A stretch of DNA of 64,000 nucleotides from Maribacter aquimaris (lineage in GTDB: Bacteria > Bacteroidota > Bacteroidia > Flavobacteriales > Flavobacteriaceae), in assembly GCF_014596745.1 (NCBI RefSeq), contig NZ_JABTCF010000003.1, positions 310,001-374,000 on the forward strand, read 5' to 3'. The translations under genes and the position numbers were made by a program. Positions 35,995 to 44,864 of this stretch are shown piece by piece. The notes beneath the pieces are model-generated. The model made no database searches and was not told the origin of the DNA. It saw nothing but the letters and a program-made list of their open reading frames with translations. Within the stretch, counting starts at the first letter, position 1. Every line of letters starts with the position of its first letter.

Positions 35995-37107
35995 TCACTC
36001 TCCCCCATATAATTTATACACTTCCGAACCCGCACTTAAAAATGCTCCGGTACCATAAACTTCGGTCTTGTCGGCCCATGCTTTACCAGGAGCCGCTCCA
36101 ATGGGTTGAACATACCCTAGCATACCTTCTTCGGTAACATGGCCGACCATGGCGTTCCATCCCTTCTGTACCGCTTTACCATAGGTGTCCTTATCCAAAA
36201 TTCCCTTATTGATACCCCAAGCGAGGCCATAGGTATAAAATGACGAGCCACTGGTTTCAGGAGTAGGATAAAATTCCTGCCCCAACAAACTCATGGCCCA
36301 GTGTCCTTCCGGGGTTTGTATTGCAAGCAGTTTCTTTGCCATTTTTTTGTAAATCTTCAAGAAATACTTGTATTCCTTACTTTGGGAATCCAATTCGTTC
36401 ATAATATTGGTGAGTCCAGCGAACACCCACCCATTTCCCCTGGACCAAAATATTTTTGTGTTATGGTCCCTTTTTCCCATGTAACTTTCATCACGATAAT
36501 AAAGGTTTTCTTCTTTATCGAACAGGAAATCGGTCGTTGCCTTGAATTCCCCCATCATAAAATCGAGATATTTTTCTTCTCCTGTGATGTTATAGAGCTT
36601 TGCCCAAACCGGAGGGGACATAAACAGTGCATCACACCAGTTCCAACGGGATTGGTGGTAGGGGGATTTCCATGTTAAGGAGGTGCGCGCAGGGTGGTAC
36701 ATAATAAAATCGAACTGTTCCTTTGTTGGTTCGATCATTTTTACATCCTTATACTTCCGGTATAACTCAAGATATAATTGACCCACGGTATGATCATCGG
36801 CGTGGTATTTCCGACGGTGCAATTTCCATTCATTCCCTTCCCCTATTGCCTTGAGCCAGTTGTAATAGGTCTCGTCACCGGCCATTGCTGCCCATTTTAC
36901 CATGCCAATATATAAGGCACCGTTTGTCCAGTCCAGCTGATGATGGGGTTTTGTACTTCCGCTATACAAATCCTGAAAGTGGTCTAATTGCCAGTCGGCC
37001 ACTCTTTTCATGATTTTCTTTACTTCTGCAGGTTTTATGTCCTGAGCTTGGGATAAAGGTGCCATGATCAATAGTACGGCGACCATAAAAATCTTACTTA
37101 GTTTCAT
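35995..37107 (-). CDS. GH105/GH88-type unsaturated glucuronyl/rhamnogalacturonyl hydrolase
   Basis: 370 residues with a signal peptide (cleavage near SQAQ) and an (alpha/alpha)6 barrel. Key motifs: HADDHTVGQLYLEL and WNWCDALFMSPPVW, holding the two conserved aspartates, then FWSRGNGWVFAGL and SGSSFYTYGLAWGIN. These enzymes hydrolyse the unsaturated uronic acid left at the end of oligosaccharides by polysaccharide lyases. It complements the lyase at 29343-30590, although the two are not in one operon. Probably periplasmic. Confidence 0.93.
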   Translation of the reverse strand: MKLSKIFMVAVLLIMAPLSQAQDIKPAEVKKIMKRVADWQLDHFQDLYSGSTKPHHQLDWTNGALYIGMVKWAAMAGDETYYNWLKAIGEGNEWKLHRRKYHADDHTVGQLYLELYRKYKDVKMIEPTKEQFDFIMYHPARTSLTWKSPYHQSRWNWCDALFMSPPVWAKLYNITGEEKYLDFMMGEFKATTDFLFDKEENLYYRDESYMGKRDHNTKIFWSRGNGWVFAGLTNIMNELDSQSKEYKYFLKIYKKMAKKLLAIQTPEGHWAMSLLGQEFYPTPETSGSSFYTYGLAWGINKGILDKDTYGKAVQKGWNAMVGHVTEEGMLGYVQPIGAAPGKAWADKTEVYGTGAFLSAGSEVYKLYGGE

Positions 37108-37592
37108 TTTTCAGTAATATATAAGGTTGGAAAATCATGTTAAAACTACGCATAATCGGACGTAAATTATACTATGGATTTGTCAAAAACCGACTTAAGC
37201 CGTTTTTTACCACCCTACTCCTTTTTATCAAAAATCACTGTTTTCCCTTTTTGGGATATTTTACCCACTTCATAACCGAATTGGGTCAATTCCTTTTTAA
37301 ATTCAAAAAGGAATGTTCTACCTCCATTCCCATGATTTTATGTATTTCGTTAAAGTCAATTCTAATTGGGAAGTGCCATTCTTCCAAACATACTCCCATA
37401 GTGGATTGTATATACCCATGGCTCTTATTTTATGAAGATACAAACTTCGCAGAGCGGCTTTCTCTTTGTATGCACTTTTGTGCTTACGCTTGCCGGGCAT
37501 GGGCGTGATACTTCGACTGCGCCCGTCACAGGTTGCCTTTGCCAGCGGGTAATCTCGACACGGGCAAATACCTAAGAACAGCCATAAAACAG
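37108..37592. other. Intergenic region with half of a REP-like element
   Basis: About 485 bp. Near 37440-37460 it carries ACTTCGCAGAGCGG, the right half of the REP-like family common at 41-51 kb, here 3' of the leftward S9 peptidase gene. A GGGCGTG/CGCCCGTCAC-type GC-rich stretch follows (37480-37565). No supported gene. Confidence 0.45.
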
Positions 37593-40391
37593 CTATTCTT
37601 TGGCATCCATAAGCTCCAATCCTTGATTAACCCCTTTCTCCATCGCGGGCACCCCTCTTTCCATCCACACAGGTTTTGCCGCTCCTTGTAAATAATAATC
37701 AAAGAACTGTGCCATTCTGATATTGAAATCCTTTCGGTTTTGAAGTTTTAACGGCCAATGTGGTTCCCCGTTGTAATTTAGAAACCAAGAAGGTTTTCCC
37801 AAACGACGAAGACTTGTAAAAAATTCGATGCCTTGATACCAAGGCACATGTCCGTCTGCGTCATTATGCATGATCAACAGCGGTGTATGTATCTTGTCTA
37901 TATTGAAGATGGGGGAGTTTTCGATGTACCGTGCGGGGTATTCCCAAGGTGTACCCCCGATCCTGCTTTGTGTATGCTCATATTGAAACTGACGGCTAAG
38001 ACCTGTCCACCAGCGAATTCCGCCATAGGCACTGATCATATTGGGTACGGGTGCGCCAGATTCCGCGGCTTTGAAAATATCGGTTTTTGTTACGAGATAA
38101 GCGATCTGGTACCCACCCCAACTGTGTCCTTGTACACCGATATTATCCTTGTCGATAAACCCTTTCCCAATCAAGGAAGTGACACCGGGAATTACACAAT
38201 TGTAGGCACTTTCACCAGGGTAACCCACACGATATTCGATATCAGGATTGAAAATCACGTACCCACGACTGGTATAAAAACTATAGTTGATCGATGATCT
38301 TTCGGCTTTTGGTGCCCTATGGCGATACAGGTTATCCGTACTGCGTTCATAGAAGTTCACAAGCATCGGATACTTCTTCTTGGGGTCAAAATTTTCAGGT
38401 TTCACCAAGAGCCCCTTTAGGGCTTTACCATCGAGTGATGTGAAATCCACCAATTCAATCGTGCCCCAATAGTAGTCTTTTTGTTGTGGATTGGCATTGC
38501 TGAGCACCGTTGTCTTTTTAAAAGACATGTCACTCACATGCAAATCAGGGAACACTTCAAACGATTCTTTGGTGAACAACAACACATCACCCAATTTTGC
38601 TTTTTTTGCATTCGCATAACGAAAGGGGCCTGATATCAAGGAAATAAGTTTTTTGGTTTTAGGGTTAAACGACGCATAACCCGAGTATTTGGTTTCCTCA
38701 TTGAACGCAGTCAATAACCATTTTCCTTTCGGATCCAAAAAGCGTTCTTCTTCGTCCAATTGCACGTATCGGTATCTCGTTTTGGTTTCACGGCCTTTGG
38801 TCAATCGGTTTCCCGAACCGGATTTAGGGTCGAATTCCCAGAGGTCATAGCGGTCATACAAAATAATCGAAGCGTCATTTTCAGTAAAGCCGGCCATACC
38901 ATATGACGATGGGAATTTTGGGGAATCGTTCAATTCATCATAAAAGACCTTACCCTTGGTCAACGTTGTGTAGGCTTTTGAATTGATGTCATAGGTAAAC
39001 CACGTACTGTCAATAGCATTGTAGCCAAACGTGTATTTTGCCTTGGGACTCAATCCCATGCTAGGGGATTGTTTCACTTCCATCGTGGTCTCCCCTGTTT
39101 CGGTATTGATGATCGCGTAGTCATTTTCACGATAGCCCTTCCATTGACTTGTCAATTCGTAGGGTAGCGTTGTGCCAACGAGTGCGTAGGTGGCATTGCC
39201 CTCATCACCAAGCTCACTGTTCGGGTATTCGGTCGTTGCCAACTGCACCAACTTTTTGTTTTTAAGGTGAATAGCGGTTAGGTACGATCGTACGGTATCG
39301 TTTTTCAACTGTAGTTCTTGAACCGTGTAGAGTCGGGGCTCATTGTAGGTCCATACCTCAACGTTTACGATTTCTTCATCGGTAAGGGTGGTGTCTTTGA
39401 CGATCGGGGGTTTACGCAACCCGAAAAACAGTTTTGATTCGTCTTTGGAGAAGCTCACTTGACCATCGGAGGAGACGAGATAACCCTGAGGCGCAGCTTC
39501 GGAATCGACCAGTTTTTCGGCCATTGTTTTTCCTACCGACCACATGTATAACGCATTGGGCCTAACCTGTATCTTGGTCGTATCGGTATCCACGACGAAA
39601 CCTAGGTTTTTACCTGACTCACTGAATTGCAATTGCTCGTACTTCGCTTTTTTAGCACTATGGATGTTGCTTTTTTCCCCATTTTCAAGATTCATGACAT
39701 AGGCACCTGCATCGTAATCTTTTTGAGCTCCGTTTGAGGTATAGGCAAACCATTTCCCCTTTTTGGCAAAGGTGAAATGGGTAACGAATTTCAAGGTATC
39801 CTCTTTTTGGGTATCCAGATTCCGCAATACCACATGATAGGCCGTTTTCTTGCCGTCTTTTTTGGATTTCTTTTTATTCTCCGGTATCGAAGTTTTTGCT
39901 ATTCCCCCATCGGCATCCTTCTCTTTTTCCTTTTTTATTTCCTCCAATTGATACGCAACATACCCTGACCATTCCTCGGGAATTTTATACGATTTCACAT
40001 TCCCGATTTTAATCAGACTCTTTGTTTTAATGTTCAAGATTCCCAGTGAGTCCTTAGGAAGATCCTTCTTTTTCACTTTTCTACTTTTCATGGCTATGAC
40101 ACTGTCTTTCCAAGGTTTTACAGTGAACAGCACATAATTGGAATCATAGGTGAACCTTCCCTTTGAACTTCGCTCATGTTCAAAAACGGTTGTGCCTTGG
40201 ATATCCTTTACTTTTAAAAAATTATCTTTTTCCCCTTTTTCCAAAGAAAATAATACATGGGATCCATCAGGCGCTAACGTTGGGTCTTGAATCGTATTCC
40301 ATACGTCAAAATCGGAATGGTCAAGCGCCTTTTTTTGGGCAAAAACGGAAATGGAAATAAGCAGTATACATAGTGGAATTAGTCTTTTCAT
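37593..40391 (-). CDS. Prolyl-oligopeptidase-family (S9) serine peptidase
   Basis: 932 residues from the ATG at 40391, which begins the signal peptide (MKRLIPLCILLISISVFAQ); an in-frame ATG at 40502 lacks such a start. A long beta-propeller-like N-terminal part is followed by an alpha/beta-hydrolase domain. The catalytic triad fits Ser757 (VQGHSWGGY), Asp846 (MHNDADGHVPW) and His878 (NGEPHWPL). It cleaves short peptides, probably in the periplasm. Normal size for the large secreted Bacteroidetes S9 proteins. A Lys-rich insertion (KEKEKDADGG, KNKKKSKKDGKK-like) interrupts the N-terminal part. Single gene. Confidence 0.93.
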   Translation of the reverse strand: MKRLIPLCILLISISVFAQKKALDHSDFDVWNTIQDPTLAPDGSHVLFSLEKGEKDNFLKVKDIQGTTVFEHERSSKGRFTYDSNYVLFTVKPWKDSVIAMKSRKVKKKDLPKDSLGILNIKTKSLIKIGNVKSYKIPEEWSGYVAYQLEEIKKEKEKDADGGIAKTSIPENKKKSKKDGKKTAYHVVLRNLDTQKEDTLKFVTHFTFAKKGKWFAYTSNGAQKDYDAGAYVMNLENGEKSNIHSAKKAKYEQLQFSESGKNLGFVVDTDTTKIQVRPNALYMWSVGKTMAEKLVDSEAAPQGYLVSSDGQVSFSKDESKLFFGLRKPPIVKDTTLTDEEIVNVEVWTYNEPRLYTVQELQLKNDTVRSYLTAIHLKNKKLVQLATTEYPNSELGDEGNATYALVGTTLPYELTSQWKGYRENDYAIINTETGETTMEVKQSPSMGLSPKAKYTFGYNAIDSTWFTYDINSKAYTTLTKGKVFYDELNDSPKFPSSYGMAGFTENDASIILYDRYDLWEFDPKSGSGNRLTKGRETKTRYRYVQLDEEERFLDPKGKWLLTAFNEETKYSGYASFNPKTKKLISLISGPFRYANAKKAKLGDVLLFTKESFEVFPDLHVSDMSFKKTTVLSNANPQQKDYYWGTIELVDFTSLDGKALKGLLVKPENFDPKKKYPMLVNFYERSTDNLYRHRAPKAERSSINYSFYTSRGYVIFNPDIEYRVGYPGESAYNCVIPGVTSLIGKGFIDKDNIGVQGHSWGGYQIAYLVTKTDIFKAAESGAPVPNMISAYGGIRWWTGLSRQFQYEHTQSRIGGTPWEYPARYIENSPIFNIDKIHTPLLIMHNDADGHVPWYQGIEFFTSLRRLGKPSWFLNYNGEPHWPLKLQNRKDFNIRMAQFFDYYLQGAAKPVWMERGVPAMEKGVNQGLELMDAKE

Positions 40392-40446
40392 TGGATGGGT
40401 TTCGTTGGTATACCCAAATATAGGTATAATAGAAAAATAAGCCCAT

Positions 40447-41100
40447 CGGCTGTGCGAAGTTTGCCACTTCGCATCACATTCTACCATGAAATACTTTTCC
40501 AAAAAGCATTCGGTTTTAAAACATCGATAACAGGATTGTCTATTAACACTATGTTTAAAATTCCATTGCCTTCAACATAGTGGGATGCACTTGAATATAT
40601 TTAATTGGATGCTTTATCTACAATCACCCGAAGTTCGTATTCTGTTCTTTTTTGCTTGTCCAATGAAACCAAGGAAGGAGGTTCTTGAATACCCATTTCT
40701 TCATTTCTTTGCTTGTCCAAAGAAACCGAAGCAAAGAAAAGACATTCCTTCATTAGGTGTTTCCAAAAATTTTGGGATTTTTGGAACCGTCACTATGGCC
40801 TAAATTATTTCCAAGGCTTCAATAATTCTTGACGGCCATACCGACTACACTACAGAAGGAGATCACCCCCAATGATATTTGGTATCAAATTGATGGTAGG
40901 TATCTAGAAAATAAAAATAAGTCTAAACTTCTTTGCTTGTCCAATGAAACCGACAAAGGAGGTTCTTGAATACCTATTTCTTCGGCTGTGTGAAGTTTGC
41001 AACTTCGCACCATAACATTAGGCTGCTATTTCACTCTTGTCACTTACTCATGTACTTACTCAATACGCTACGAAGTATCAGACTTCGCAGAGCGGTTTTT
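40447..41100. repeat. Repeat block between S9 peptidase and beta-lactamase-like genes
   Basis: It holds a partial REP-like left hairpin (40447-40480), two copies of the TTTGCTTGTCCAATGAAACC motif (about 40650 and 40931), one about 180-bp core (40737-40920; CATTAGGTGTTTCC to GGTAGGTATCTAG) and a full REP-like doublet (40984-41100). The doublet has GCGAAGT..GCAACTTCGC on the left and GAAGTATCAGACTTCGCAGA on the right, ending 2 bp from the stop codon of the next leftward gene. Confidence 0.85.
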
Positions 41101-41102
41101 TT

Positions 41103-42161
41103 TTAGTCCAGCAAAAGACCTAAAAATTCATTGTCCTCAAACGTATCTTCTTCGAGGAGCGTCTGCCTTATTATCACCATGTTTTTTGAAGGTATTAAAT
41201 ACATCCTGTTTTTTCCGGAACCCAAACCGGCAACGATTTCGGTATACCCATTATAATAGATCATTCCACCTGGGGATCCTTCAGGGGCCGAATCACTCGT
41301 ACTTAACCCATAACCGTCCGGAAGGTTTAGCCACGCAAAGTTACCATGTCCGGGATTGGGGCCTGTGGGCACATACATTTCTTCCAGCAAATCGGAAGCG
41401 ATAAGCTGTTCTCCTTCCCATTTTCCTCCTTGCAACAAAAACTGTCCGTACTTCACCCAATTTCTTGGTGTAAGCGTGCATCCGTTAGGGATATTGGGGT
41501 TCCCCGATTGGTCATGGGCCCAACTTTCATATTCTAAACCGATTTTATCCAAAATTTCGGTTTCAAGGTATTCCAATGGGTTTTGGGAGATGCCACTTCC
41601 ATTCAACTTTCTTTCCAAAAGAACACCGAATACATAATAATTACTGGGTCCGTAAGAAAATTTTTGATGGGGTGCACTGACCATATCCAACGCATCCACT
41701 ACATATTGATACGTATTACTTTCATTGGAAATGGTTAAAAAATCTTGGGACAGTCCGGAGGAAAGCGTTAACAGATGCGCTATTTTAATTTGGTTTTTAT
41801 AAGGATGTAGATCTGTATCCTGCCATTCGGTTAGGGTATTGGATACATATTCGTCATAATCGATCAACCCTTGCTGTTTTGCCAATGCACAGGCCGATGC
41901 CCAAAATAATTTGGTTGCACTATGGATATGTGCTGCCGTTTGGCTATCGGCACCATTGTGATAATCCTCATAAACAATCCTACCGTTCTCCATGATCAAA
42001 ACGGCACTTCCGCCCTTTTCTTTGGAGTAATTGGCCAAATTGTCCAGTTGTTCCGAGCTGAAGGTTTCTTCTGTAGCAGTATCCCCAGAATTGTCCTTAT
42101 CCTTGGAGCAGCCAAACATACCTAACAACAGCAGTGAAAAAACAAACAAATAATGTTTCAT
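41103..42161 (-). CDS. Beta-lactamase-family serine hydrolase lipoprotein
   Basis: 352 residues with lipobox MFGC (Cys18) followed by SKDKD. Class C beta-lactamase/penicillin-binding-protein-like motifs: S-x-x-K as HSATKLFW, Y-x-N as YGPSNYYVFG, and an H-x-G-type third motif as GHGNFAWLNL. Such lipoproteins are usually D-peptidases or esterases rather than antibiotic-resistance enzymes. The stop is directly followed (2 bp) by a REP-like doublet. Single leftward gene. Confidence 0.9.
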   Translation of the reverse strand: MKHYLFVFSLLLLGMFGCSKDKDNSGDTATEETFSSEQLDNLANYSKEKGGSAVLIMENGRIVYEDYHNGADSQTAAHIHSATKLFWASACALAKQQGLIDYDEYVSNTLTEWQDTDLHPYKNQIKIAHLLTLSSGLSQDFLTISNESNTYQYVVDALDMVSAPHQKFSYGPSNYYVFGVLLERKLNGSGISQNPLEYLETEILDKIGLEYESWAHDQSGNPNIPNGCTLTPRNWVKYGQFLLQGGKWEGEQLIASDLLEEMYVPTGPNPGHGNFAWLNLPDGYGLSTSDSAPEGSPGGMIYYNGYTEIVAGLGSGKNRMYLIPSKNMVIIRQTLLEEDTFEDNEFLGLLLD

Positions 42162-42399
42162 ATTATGGTCTGATTCTTTGATTTATAAAAGGCTTGGTAT
42201 GAATACTTTAAACGATTTACCCATAGATTTATTGTTGTACTTAAGTGGTTGGTCAAACACGCCCTTTGTTTGGTTTCCCTTTAAAAAATAGGTCATTACC
42301 GGATGCCAAGAAAATTGAGGATTCAATGACGTATAATGGGTGATGCATTTTTAAAGATTCGGAACTTGATCAATTTCTTGGTCTACTACTTTTTACATA

Positions 42400-42992
42400 A
42401 ATAAAATAATGCCTAAACGCTTTGATAGTACCTTCATTTCTTTGCCTGTCCAATGAAACCGACGAAGGAGGTTCTTGAATACGTATTTCTTCGATTTCTT
42501 TGCTTGTCCAAAGAAACCGAAGCAAAAGAAAAGACACTCCTTCATTAGGTGTTTCCAAAAATTTTAGGATTTTTGGAACCGTCACTATGGTCTAAATTAT
42601 TTCCAAGGCTTCAATAATTCTTAACGGCCATACCGACTACACTACAGAAGGAGATCACCCCCAATGATATTTGGTATCAAATTGATGGTAGGTATCTAGA
42701 AAAGATAAATCCGTCTAAACTTCTTCGTTTGTCCAATGAAACCAAGGAAGGAGGTTCTTGAATACCTTATTCTAAAATAAACCAGCAATGAATAAAGCGA
42801 GGTATAAACTCTTTAATAGTACCTTCATTTCTTTGCTTGTCCAATGAAACCGACGAAGGAGGTTCTTGAATACCTATTTATTCGGCTGTGCGAAGTTTGC
42901 AACTTCGCACCAGCATTAGGATGCGCTATTTCACTCTTGTCACTTACTCTCGTACATACGCTACGAAGTCACAGACTTCGCAGAGCGGGTTT
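42400..42992. repeat. Second repeat block
   Basis: Contains three copies of the GCTTGTCCAATGAAACCGA motif (about 42438, 42726, 42832), one 180-bp core copy (42528-42704) almost identical to 40737-40920, and a full REP-like doublet (42883-42992) ending 35 bp from the stop of the small leftward gene at 43028. The rest of 42162-42399 shows nothing I can name. Confidence 0.85.
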
Positions 42993-43027
42993 AGTTATCT
43001 AGTAATACGGGTAAAAATTGAAATGTG

Positions 43028-43300
43028 TTATACCGTATACATCCATACAGCAATGGCAATTAGAACGCATATTATGCCTAATGAAAGGATTAATTCTTTC
43101 CGTTTCGATTTCTTTGCTTGTGCTCTGATTTCAGATTTAATTTTTTGAAGTTCTTCGGGGCTGACTTTTTTAAATTCTACCTTGGTAATCGTATCGGTTG
43201 AACTTGAACTATGTCGGTTTTTAGATCTACGATTCTTTAATTGATCCCGATTAAACTTTAAACTTTTAATTGCATGCAACATATGACCTGCTCCGCTCAT
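43028..43300 (-). CDS. Small tail-anchored membrane protein
   Basis: 90 residues. A basic, Ser-rich N-terminal half (KNRRSKNRHSSSS) is followed by a charged helix (SPEELQKIKSEIRAQAKK) and one C-terminal membrane segment (ELILSLGIICVLIAIAVWMY). Flavobacterial small proteins of this design exist, but I cannot name the family. Single leftward gene, flanked on both sides by REP-like elements. Confidence 0.7.
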   Translation of the reverse strand: MSGAGHMLHAIKSLKFNRDQLKNRRSKNRHSSSSTDTITKVEFKKVSPEELQKIKSEIRAQAKKSKRKELILSLGIICVLIAIAVWMYTV

Positions 43301-43675
43301 AGTTATTTATTTATATTCCCATTCGTATTTAAAATCCCCAATTTATCACAAAATAACTATTGCTTGCATGCAACTAGTTCATAAACGTATAGACAACGTC
43401 TTTAATTCCAACTCTTAAGGTACTAAAAGTTTATTTGACTGTGCCAAGTTTGCAACTTCGCACCAAAACACTAGGCTTTCTTCTTACTCATTTTTGTACT
43501 TACCTTACTGGGCACGAGCACAATGCTCGCGCTAGCGGGGGCAATACACTACGAAGTCACAGACTTCGCAGAGCGGGGTGCTGTACTTAGTATTATTTTC
43601 CATGGTTAACCTTGTTATTTGTTATTCGTTTAAAATTACTTTTTTTACAAAGTAGGCACGAGCATGCCGCTAGCT
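43301..43675. repeat. Intergenic region with a REP-like doublet carrying an insertion
   Basis: A REP-like doublet lies at about 43437-43577 (GCCAAGTTTGCAACTTCGC on the left; GAAGTCACAGACTTCGCAGA on the right). A short extra palindrome (GCACGAGCACAATGCTCGCG) sits between the arms. The same GCACGAGCAT palindrome recurs just before the next stop codon (about 43654). No gene. Confidence 0.7.
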
Positions 43676-44728
43676 CTAACGGGATTTCGTTATAACTTCT
43701 AATATACTTTCTATTTGATTTGCTAGGTCTTTTATAACAATATCTTCAGTTACATATAATTTAGGTTTCAAACTAACGAACAAATAATTGGATTCATCAA
43801 CCAATACATGATGGGATTTCGCACACAAGGACTCTAACGAATAACCCAATTCTTCTGTTTTTGTCCATCTCTCTTTAATTTCCTGAATGGAAAGCCAAAA
43901 TGGTGTATCACTATATTTTTCCCATAAATCAAGTTTTAAAGCCAAGTTTAAACCAAATTTTTCTGTTTTAAAATACCTATGATATCCATAACGTTGAGGT
44001 GTTTTCACTAATCCTTTTATTGAAATTTCTACATTCCTATTTTTTAATTCATCTACTACTTTATCTACAATATGATAGTATGAAACAATGTTTTTTGGTA
44101 TTCTTGGTGACAGATCTTCATCTTTTATTGGCTGAAAAGAATTTTGGTCAATTGTTTCACATAACCCGATAATTTGGTTTAAATCTGAAAGTAACGTAAT
44201 GTTATTTGCTTGTTCTATTTTAGACCTAAGCATGCTCAATACCTCATTCCAACTTTTTATGAAAACATGTTTCTGAGAAGGTTTAATAATTATAGTTAAA
44301 TCATCGCTGTTGTAATCTACATCATTATTTATGTATTCTTCCAGAATTCTGTTTTTGACCTCTTCAAAAACAGTTCTTGTTCTTAAAGTTGGAACAAGAA
44401 AAATCAGTACCGTATTATCCTTTAATCTTTTTAAATAACCATTTGGTTGATTAGATGTTAGTGAAGCCCAAAACTTTGCCTCAATAATTAAAACCTCCTT
44501 TCCCTCTTCATCTTTACCACTAATATCCGGTCTTTCTAAATCTCTTCCAACATTTTGAGTTTTATAGGTTAAATCGGAAAACTTCAGATTAGTATTGGCC
44601 TTTACAATTTGGTTTATAGCTTTTCTACACTCTAATGATTGGTTTAATATATAAACCAGGCCTTCCGAAGCAATATCTTCTTGTGACCCTTTAATTCTAT
44701 TATAAAATTGACCTAATAATGATTGCAT
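43676..44728 (-). CDS. PD-(D/E)XK nuclease-superfamily protein
   Basis: 350 residues. The N-terminal 110 residues show a restriction-nuclease-like core: SQEDIASEGLVYIL (acidic helix), RPDIS (Asp68), IIEAKFWASL (Glu83-x-Lys85) and a following QPNGY (Q-x-x-x-Y). The remaining about 200 residues are helical/mixed and not recognised. The layout (nuclease first, unknown domain after) is seen in defence-related proteins. Codon use is AT-rich, as in its accessory neighbours. Single leftward gene with its own 3' element. Function is inference from the motif only. Confidence 0.72.
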   Translation of the reverse strand: MQSLLGQFYNRIKGSQEDIASEGLVYILNQSLECRKAINQIVKANTNLKFSDLTYKTQNVGRDLERPDISGKDEEGKEVLIIEAKFWASLTSNQPNGYLKRLKDNTVLIFLVPTLRTRTVFEEVKNRILEEYINNDVDYNSDDLTIIIKPSQKHVFIKSWNEVLSMLRSKIEQANNITLLSDLNQIIGLCETIDQNSFQPIKDEDLSPRIPKNIVSYYHIVDKVVDELKNRNVEISIKGLVKTPQRYGYHRYFKTEKFGLNLALKLDLWEKYSDTPFWLSIQEIKERWTKTEELGYSLESLCAKSHHVLVDESNYLFVSLKPKLYVTEDIVIKDLANQIESILEVITKSR

Positions 44729-44814
44729 ATTATTTTTTTGTGAATTATGCCGTAAAATGAGTGTTATAGAGCATTATCGTTCTATTTGCACTCAACTTTG
44801 TTCCTTAATGATTA

Positions 44815-44862
44815 CGAGCCTGACGCTTGCGCTAGCGGGGAAATTACAAACTTCGCAGAGCG
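44815..44862. repeat. Half REP-like element 3' of the 617-residue protein gene
   Basis: GCTTGCGCTAGCGGGG followed by AACTTCGCAGAGCGGG ends 3 bp before the stop codon at 44865 (leftward gene). It is the right half of the family; the left half is replaced by a GCGCTAGC palindrome. Confidence 0.7.
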
Positions 44863-44864
44863 GG

